Source: Aplidium turbinatum (taxonomy: Eukaryota; Chordata; Ascidiacea; Aplousobranchia; Polyclinidae). Taken from it: a stretch of 64,000 bases of DNA. Each line of letters starts with the position of its first letter. The stretch's first letter is position 1. The translations under genes and the position numbers were made by a program. Of this stretch, positions 56,898 to 64,000 are shown one piece after another. The stretch spans positions 24,657,235 to 24,721,234 of the forward strand of contig OU964923.1 in the NCBI GenBank assembly GCA_918807975.1. The letters run 5' to 3'. Under the pieces are notes generated by a model. It searched no databases. It was not told where the DNA came from and saw only the letters and a list, made by a program, of their open reading frames with translations.

Positions 56898-57289
56898 ATT
56901 AAATGTTGGGGCTAAATTAACAATTAAAAAAAATTAAGTTACACAAACACACAAAATTATTAGGCTACAGTAGTTATAAAAAACTTAACTACAAAGACCG
57001 TAAAAATACAAAAAGAATTTAAATGCACGATACCGTAGCTGTACGGGTATGAAGTCCTAAAGTCCACAAAACTTGCTTGGATTCTTCCACTTGAATCTAC
57101 AAGCACAGATGGATTGTCTTTTAATCTTCTTTCTTGCCAATGAATGTCAAAGTTATTTTTCTTCAGTACCAAACTGAGAAGAAATGTCTTTACTTTTCTT
57201 TGCTTCTGTAAGAGTGTAGACTACCAACAAATCTTCTTTTATTATTTCTTGTACTTCTAAGTAGTTCTTCTGCACTAGCTGACAACAAA

Positions 57290-57472
57290 CACGTCGTTTA
57301 TTTTTATGCCTTCAAGTGCTTCTTGGCCTACCAGCTAACAAAAATCGTCTTTTATTTTTTTGCTTTAATTTCTTCTTGACCTACCAACTGACAAGAACTC
57401 GTCTTTTATTTTTTATGTGCTTCTAGTGCTTCTTGGCCTACCAGCTAACAAGAACTCGTCTTTTATTTTTTA
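57290..57472 (-). repeat. Tandem repeats in BEL/Pao leader
   Basis: About three to four degenerate units of roughly 60 bp (GCTTCTTGGCCTACCAGCTA, then AACTCGTCTTTTATTTTTTA) lie between the 5' LTR and gag. Confidence 0.75.
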
Positions 57473-57998
57473 TGGTCACAGCGGTAAACCATAATCTCTT
57501 CGTGGGAAAATTGTAACATAAAGTTCCCGGATCCGTTTGTCTGCATGTAGTGACCGAAAAAAAAACACTCCTTGAAACGTCTATTCTATAAGTGTATTCC
57601 TTTAAAATTAGCCCGCGGCTATCGAAATCGAGATGCAACGCCTTACACCTCTAAAAACTGTCACTACGATACAGATTACTTGGATAAAAGACGGAGAATT
57701 TGTCCAGCTAGCAAGCACCAAATAAACCAGTTAAATGTGCGACCGACTTCCAACAAACAACTTCGAGAATGAATCAGAAAAATTTGTGATAACTCAAAGG
57801 CACGCCAGCAGTTAGCGCGACGCAACATTTCATGTTTAAACAGGTTTCAACTGAAACAGGTTTAAACAGGTTTGACACAGGTCTTACGAACGATGGTGCA
57901 ATTTTGGCACATGTTTTAGGAATTTCCATGACGTAATATTCAGTAGACTTGAACGGTTTTTATATGACGTTTGATTAGGTGAACAATTGTCTGGAACA
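57473..57998 (-). repeat. 5' LTR of BEL/Pao element
   Basis: 526 bp, the partner of 51868-52393 with the same termini. It should carry the element's promoter on the minus strand. Confidence 0.95.
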
Positions 57999-58888
57999 AT
58001 CATTAGGCTATCTTAGACTGAATTGTCATGCCATTATTGTTTGTCTACTAGTACATTCAACATAATGCGCGGAATTGAATTACTTTTTCTATTTTGGTCT
58101 AACGCGTAAAATATAGGCTACGGTAACTCAAATTTCTCACATTAACTCACTGTGACATGCCAATGCTATATAGGCTACTACATCCTGGCTAGCAAGGCCT
58201 GTCTGATTTAATTTCTGCAGACGTTGGGTCGGTGTGGAAGTGGCGTGTTTTGCTGGCTGGAGTCTTATAGACTACGGTAATTATCGCTTTATCGACGTGA
58301 CGTTGATGCTCAAGGCGCGCTTGACATCTGTAAGGTAGGTATTAGCCTACTACCCTAGTTAGGCTAACTTATTATTGGACTTCCGCAAGGTGATGATATT
58401 GTTTTTGCTTGTTCGTTTTTTTTTGTTTTTGTTTCTTATCGTCAAGTTGTAACAGTTTTCTAAGTCGTGCAAGTTTGGAGTGTTGCGCTTGAAATGGCTT
58501 CGCCCGTGGGAGGATTTCTTTGTGCGTTTTTCTTTGCGTGCCTTGCTCTTCTTTGCCATGAGTTAAACTCATCAAGATGTGATCTTTTCACGACTGCTTT
58601 GATGACGCGTAGGTTCTGGTGCTGTGAAAGTTCTTTGCCTAACTCGAGTCTACTCTCGGCAGAGCATTATCAAAGCACACAAACTGAAAGTCAAATATAG
58701 TTATTACTATCTGAAGCCTTTACAAATTGTTTCACCTAACGGATCATCAGAAGGTTTTATTCAAATAGAATGACAACAAGAAAACAAACTGAAAGTCATG
58801 TGACAACAAGGTAGTTTCCTTATGTGAGAAGGCGTTTCCAGTGAACAAAGCGAACAAGTTAGAAAGGTCTACAAAGCAAAACAAATTA
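57999..58888. other. No recognisable gene
   Basis: Right flank of the BEL/Pao insertion. A short piece near 58690 (ATATAGTTATTACTATCTGA) resembles text at 15360 inside the hAT element, suggesting a degraded repeat. Confidence 0.35.
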
Positions 58889-59066
58889 CAGTAGAATTCG
58901 CCTATAGTAACACCTGAAGGGACCGCGGAAAAAGTGTCACCATAACCGAAGTGTCACTATAGCCGAATTCTACTCAACTGTTGCGTATGCAAACAGGACT
59001 TTGCAACAGGTGTCACTATAGGCGAAGTGTCACTATAGCCAAAGTCACTACAGGCGAATTCTACCG
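58889..59066. mobile_element. Mariner-like MITE
   Basis: The ends CAGTAGAATTCGCCTATAGT and ACTACAGGCGAATTCTACCG are inverted and flanked by TA (58887-58888, 59067-59068). Inside are repeated GTGTCACTATAGCCGAA-type units. CAGT ends and TA target are typical of Tc1/mariner. Confidence 0.85.
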
Positions 59067-59326
59067 TAATATAAAAACAAGAAAAAATCACGACGTTTAG
59101 TACATTTTTCATAACTGGCAGAACGAGGAACAAAATGGTGCTGCAGCGCTACGACACCATTATAGGCTACATAATCCTTCACTACTCTTGACAGGGATTT
59201 TTAGAGAAGGGGATATGAAGGCTCGCAGCGATTGCCTTATTTCTCATGACACTACCAGGGCGGTAGTTTGTAGTGCTTTAAACATGTGGTTCTTTTTTAA
59301 ATTGTAGAAAGTTTTGTAGTGCAGCG

Positions 59327-60136
59327 CAGGGGCGTTGACAGGGAGGTCTAGGTGGTACTTTTGGACCCGGGCCCGGAATATTTAAGGGGCCCGGATTTAA
59401 AAAATTCCCCGCGACTTCAAATATTATCAAGATCTTAATATAATCAGATCTAAAGAATTTGTCATCAGAGGTTAAAACAGCCATTTCAGCCGTCAGATGG
59501 TAAAGTATACCGGGCCCCCTTCTGGGTACCGGGCCCACTTCAGCTTTCTGGTGGTAAAATACTCCAAAAATAGCCCCTTCAGCCACCACGCAGTACAATA
59601 AGAATTTAGTCTAGTATAGTGATTTCCCTAACCACGAATATTACCCGAAACACGAATTTCAAAATAAACAGGCTAATATTTGTTCAAAATCTGAAATGGC
59701 ACAGGTAAGAAGATTGCTATCCCTATTTCTGCACTAAAAATTAGACCAAAACCGCTTGCAGCAATCAGCAAATGTTTGACTTTCTAGGACTAGGCCCAAA
59801 CACCTTCCCAATCAAATTGAAAACTTTCTGACTGTCTTCACTAACTTTGCTGTAAATTCTCTTCTGGTGAGTCTAGAATAACCAGTGAAATATCAATGGA
59901 ATTGGGAAGTAATACTCTAGCGCCATGTGACAAATGAAAGTTCAAAACAGCAACCGCTAGATAGAGATAGTAAGTTTTGCGGTTCAAGAAATTTTAAGAT
60001 TGCACAAGATTTGTTAAATGACCATGGTTAAACGACATCAATAAAAGTTTAAACACAACCTTTATATTCATAACATTGTGAAGGGGGCCCGAAAATAAAT
60101 TGGTACCGGGCCCGAGAAATCCTGTCAACGGCCCTG
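59327..60136. mobile_element. GCGTTGACAG/GGGCCCGG element, copy B (hAT-like)
   Basis: The ends CAGGGGCGTTGACAGGGAG and CTGTCAACGGCCCTG are inverted and flanked by perfect GTGCAGCG at 59319-59326 and 60137-60144. GGGCCCGG blocks lie inside both ends. No coding region. The 8-bp duplication and CAGGG ends fit hAT. Confidence 0.92.
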
Positions 60137-60144
60137 GTGCAGCG

Positions 60145-61175
60145 GGTACAGTGAGCTTCAGAAGACAGTTAGCAAATGTTACGTAGAGTAGCCTATATTT
60201 AAAGAATAGCCTACTTGTTACGTTCACTGTTCGCACCCTTATTACATCATTGTTTTTTAGTTTCGAAATCGGAAGTTGATGTCTAAGTATAACTTCGGCC
60301 CTTCGGGTCATAACAAGAAAAACAAATTATTTCCTTTGTTTCGAGCATTTAAAGAGAATGTCCCCACTGATTAATAACCCCCGTTGATAATAATTTGTGC
60401 CATAAACAGAGTTTTTTAGGCAACTGACCTCAACTGACTGGTTTGTTTTGATGTTAAACCCGCTACGTAATGCCCAATGTGTTGTTATTGTGAATGCTGC
60501 TTCGTTTAGCCGTTTATTTGAGCGTCAGCGAAATCTTACATTTTGTCTACTCTTTGTATCTTGACGTTGAACCAACGTAGTTAGAAGTTTGCGCCGGCAA
60601 AGGCAGCTTGTATCTTTTTGAGTATGACGCTATCATTCGAATCATTTCTCTTCTCTTTTCGTACTATATATGAACTATGAAGTCTGTTCTTAGCGAAATT
60701 CATAATTTAATGTTACATTAGTTAACTACAGTACATGAGCGTACCAGTTCTGTTGAGAATCGATTTAGTACCGTAGTTATAAGGATCGCCCGACAAAATT
60801 TCGGTGAGTTTATGCTGCTATTTCATTATTGTTTTTTAGTTATTGATCAACAGAGCACATTTCGATAAAATGTTTAATAATTCGGTTCTTCCGACGTAAC
60901 ATCGATTTGTAGATTTGTTTGCCGTTTTGTAGATTCCTTTGATTCTTATATATCGTAGATTGTTTTGCTTTGAACGTGCTTATAACGTAATTCTAAGCGC
61001 AATTATTTCATGTTAGTAGCCAAGGTCTTTTTGTTTACAGAAAGACCGTGATCAACGATAGAAGATAACGACACGAGGGTCGGACTGTCTTGCTATTTTC
61101 ACGCGTCCACGATATACTGGGTGGTATCGTTTGTAGATTAAAGTTATCATTTCTTTTATACTTCTCATCTATGGG
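60145..61175. other. No recognisable feature
   Basis: AT-rich; no supported gene or repeat. Confidence 0.4.
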
Positions 61176-63028
61176 CAGGCCCGCAACCAGGGGGGGGCAT
61201 TGGGGGCATTTGCCCCCCCCCGAAATTTTTTGAAAAAATTTTAAGCGTTCTATGCAGTATGAAATGCACTATGAATACGTCGTACACGTACAGCCATACT
61301 GTAGAGCAGTGGTTCCCAACCGGGGTGCCGTGGCACCCTGGGGTGCCAATTGCAATGCTCAAGGGTGCCGCGAGGTAGGCCTATTGCAATACTGAGGCCC
61401 ATTCATTATTTTAACTATAACCCGTTAAGTGCGAAATTTATTTATTTCTAACCCAGTTTCAGTGTGTATTAAGTTTCGCGTCTAGCAGTTATTCCCAGCC
61501 CCTTTCTGGAGAGTCGTTTCTAGTAGATATCTTCGACCACTTAAATAACGTGAATGCCAAATGCGGTAGCCAAATGCAGGGCAAAAATGAACCTCTTTTA
61601 ACCTCAACCGATAAAATGAAAGCACTGAGAGAAAAACTGAAAATGTAGCCTAGTCCTTAAAAGTGGAGAACGGGAACTTTGACATGCTTTCATGTTGACA
61701 TTCTCTGAAATGAAGAACAAAGAAGTTGTCTCATTAATAACTCAGCACCTAAAATCATTGGAAGAAAAAATTAAGAAGTATTTTCCCAGCTTGTCTATGG
61801 AACATTACGCATGAGTAAGAAATCTATTTTGATTGGACTCTCATATTGTTTTGAATCGTAAAGAAGAATTAATTGACATTCGTAAAGATTGAAATTTTAA
61901 GCTAATGCACAAGCAGATGCCTCTCGACGAGTTCTGGATAAAAATTCAAAATAAATATCCTTGCGTTGGAAAGAAAGCTATTGTGCTTTTGTTGCAGTTT
62001 TCCACGTCATATCTATGTGAGAGTGGATTTTCTATATTATCAAACATAAAAACTAAAAAACGAGAACGACTGTTTATAGTCAAGGAAGAAATGCGGTGAC
62101 TTTATCGAATGTTCCCCCAGATATTAAGGGACTTTGTGCAAGAAGCCCAAATTTCACACTGACTTTTGAATAAATACATTTATGTACGCGCGCTATACTG
62201 TACAACTCATTCTGTGTCATTTCATACAGTTATTTGAAATACAGAAACCTCATAAAATTGATCCAGTTTTACCAGGGTGCCGCAAACTATTTATCTCTTT
62301 GATAGGGTGCCGCAAGGTCAAAAAGGTTGGGAACCACTGCTGTAGAGTGTAGACTATCGAAACCGAAAGTAGGCTACGCTGGTTGGAAGCCATGCTAACG
62401 ATTTTGTTCGATAAATTAGGCTGGCATCCTCATTATCTGTTACTCAAATTCCAAGCGCGGAATTGGTGTTAAACGAACTTGCCAAATCAAGTAGAAAGTT
62501 ATACATTATGCTCTAAATTAAAATGTCATTTTGCATTTGCAAAGTCAACTTCTTTGGGCCTACAAACATAAAAGCTTGTTGAGCCAACAAAATGTTTCAG
62601 GATTGTAATTTGTAATTACCGTGTTGAGTTTATTCATATGTATCTGTTTGTTTATGTTGATGTAAATATATGTTATTGATTAATTTATGACTCCAGTCGT
62701 GCCAATGCAGTTCGTAGCCTACAGATGTTGTATTTTATTTGTAATCGACTGAACACATTACTGTATTATCGTAATTTTCTTCCTTGGGTAGTCATAGCTA
62801 AATGAGAAAAGGTTACAAATGCTAGTTTCCTTTTATGCTGAACTAAACAAACACGTGATTGACATAAGTTATGACCACTGAACCGTAACATGGTAGTGCC
62901 ACACACTCTTGTCTCTTATCAGTAGGCGTGGACATTAACATAAAAATGTCACAATGCATTATTTTAATGTTTGTTCTTTGATAAAAATTAAATGCCCCCC
63001 CCGAAAATAGTTGCTGGTTGCGGGCCTG
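61176..63028. mobile_element. hAT-like element (outer) with nested hAT
   Basis: The ends CAGGCCCGCAACCAGGGGG and TAGTTGCTGGTTGCGGGCCTG are inverted, with GCCCCCCCCGAAA-type text inside both. Perfect TCTATGGG duplications lie at 61168-61175 and 63029-63036. No transposase is recognised apart from that in the nested element. Confidence 0.93.
61307..62339 (+). mobile_element. hAT element with SCAND3/ZBED5-like transposase remnant, nested
   Basis: The ends CAGTGGTTCCCAACCGGGGT and GGTTGGGAACCACTG are inverted, with GGGTGCCGC repeats inside. Perfect CTGTAGAG duplications lie at 61299-61306 and 62340-62347. The plus strand at 61690-61800 encodes SEMKNKEVVSLITQHLKSLE. At 61905-62162 it encodes the dimerisation tail: FWIKIQNKYPCVGKKAIVLL, FSTSYLCESGFSILSNIKTK, KRERL, and after a frame break an end in QISH. 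The N-terminal two thirds are missing. Confidence 0.93.
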
Positions 63029-63036
63029 TCTATGGG

Positions 63037-63542
63037 TGTGAGTTCACGGGCGGAACTAGGAATTCATTTTCAACACAACACTACTTGTTTACAAAGACAG
63101 TTGAAAAGTTACCAGTAAGCTGTTTTTTTAACAAAGCCTTTGCAGTAGGTTAGATGTAAAGCAAGAATATGGGTAGTTGAATTAACAAGCAACCATGAGC
63201 ATGTTGGGAATATCCAGGCCTGATGCTAATAGCGCAATGCAAGTTATCATAACAAGATTTATTAAAGTACTATCGGCCCAATTGTCATTTTACGATAAAC
63301 ACAGATTATTAACGATAAACAAAAGCCCTTGTATTGTCAGGCGTAATAAAAGCCTTCGTATCCCCTTCTTTAGATATCCCTGACTCTTGATAATGCAATA
63401 TGGTCAATTTTCATAGCATGTGCCAGTGTCTATTTATGCAAATCTTGAAAATATCAGCAAAAGCTATATTAATATATATTGCTGTTTTTATTTTTGTTCT
63501 ACCTTTTTTCAGTTTTATCTTAAATTTTTGTAAAGGTAATGC
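63037..63542. other. No recognisable feature
   Basis: No supported gene; GTAGGTTA-like words only. Confidence 0.35.
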
Positions 63543-64000
63543 CAGTGTTGTACGTTGACGCCGTCAATTTGACGGCATCATTTGACGGCGTCAACTTTTT
63601 GTTGACGCTGAGGCTAGCGCCGTCAATTTATTTTTCAGTTGACGGAAGTGATAGCGCCGTCAACTATTTTGCCGATTGTAAGCGTCAAGCGCTAAGCGTC
63701 ATTTTTTGTTTTCATGGAAAATCTCGTTTCACAATAAGAGTTTCACAATGTATTCTGGCCTGCGCGACTCATCCGAATTACCAGTTTTTGCGTTGGTTGG
63801 AATGGCTCCCTGGAATACAAGCGGAAGAAGTTCGCCAAATTGTGATCAGTGATCACCCATGTATTGAGAACGAGGGATCAGAGACTGAAAGCGAAAAACC
63901 CATGAATGGCATCGCGGATGTTGAATATACTTTATTTCAAGAGCTCTATGCCCCTGAAAAGAGCGATGTTGGTGCAGTGGACCTCGTTAAAAGATTTATA
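63543..64000 (+). mobile_element. Left end of a hAT-like element, continues past the window
   Basis: CAGTGTTGTACGTTGACGCC looks like a hAT end. It is followed to about 63700 by many TTGACGCCGTCAA-type units in both orientations. From 63782 a frame stays open for 73 codons to the edge, encoding LRWLEWLPGIQAEEVRQIV and YTLFQELYAPEKSDVGAVDL. I read this as the N-terminal part of the element's own protein, but do not recognise the family with certainty. Confidence 0.45.

Larger units (their letters stand above)
51868..57998 (-). mobile_element. BEL/Pao LTR retrotransposon (fossil, recent)
   Basis: The 6131-bp element lies on the minus strand. Two 526-bp LTRs with TG...CA ends bound it, and ATCAT target duplications lie at 51863-51867 and 57999-58003. 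The order is leader, gag-like frame, then a frame with protease, reverse transcriptase and integrase-related parts. The family call rests on the BEL-type gag, the DPGSQ protease motif and the integrase C-terminal region. The LTRs differ at only about three positions, so the insertion is young. The internal part is broken, with at least one sizeable break in pol, so it is probably not autonomous. Confidence 0.93.

Noticed and set aside
59278-59598. 106-codon proline/glycine-rich frame on the minus strand
   Set aside because: It runs across the end of a hAT-like MITE; its composition follows from the GGGCCCGG repeats.

Overview
The window is eukaryotic (animal) genomic DNA: AT-rich, intron-containing, and made mostly of transposable elements. 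Two conserved host genes are recognisable, both on the minus strand. One is the 5' part of a chondroitin sulfate synthase gene (three exons, 8313-10765). The other is a complete four-exon SRSF1-type splicing factor gene (24985-28017). Short introns, many hAT-type and CR1/L2-like elements, a BEL/Pao element and copies of the P2X7-type C-terminal 'ballast' domain fit an invertebrate. An invertebrate deuterostome such as a tunicate is my guess, not something the sequence proves.

Layout. 1-4.4 kb: a transposase-like exon and two copies of the P2X7 C-terminal domain, with small foldback elements between. 5.9-8.3 kb: three hAT-like elements, one nested, probably in a large downstream intron of the chondroitin synthase gene. 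8.3-10.8 kb: chondroitin synthase exons. 12.6-16.2 kb: hAT-like and piggyBac-like insertions; one hAT copy splits an open frame that ends at a splice donor. 16.8-19.4 kb: an antisense LINE copy carrying a solo LTR and a second insert that holds a tRNA-derived SINE with a perfect 16-bp duplication. 20.6-22.4 kb: a decayed pogo/Tigger-like element. 23.6-24.3 kb: nested hAT-like elements. 25-28 kb: SRSF1. 29.2-35.6 kb: a small and a 5.5-kb foldback element. 37.7-45.7 kb: a mosaic of hAT elements and LINEs, including one LINE with an intact 942-codon frame. 45.9-51.3 kb: further hAT-like elements with unusual repeat arrays. 51.9-58.0 kb: a recent but broken BEL/Pao element with matching LTRs. 58.9-64 kb: a mariner-like MITE, nested hAT elements, and the start of another hAT-like element at the window edge.

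Most mobile-element boundaries given here rest on target-site duplications that can be read directly on both sides, so insertion order can be worked out in several places. The host genes do not form an evident functional unit: one acts in Golgi glycosaminoglycan synthesis, the other in nuclear pre-mRNA splicing.
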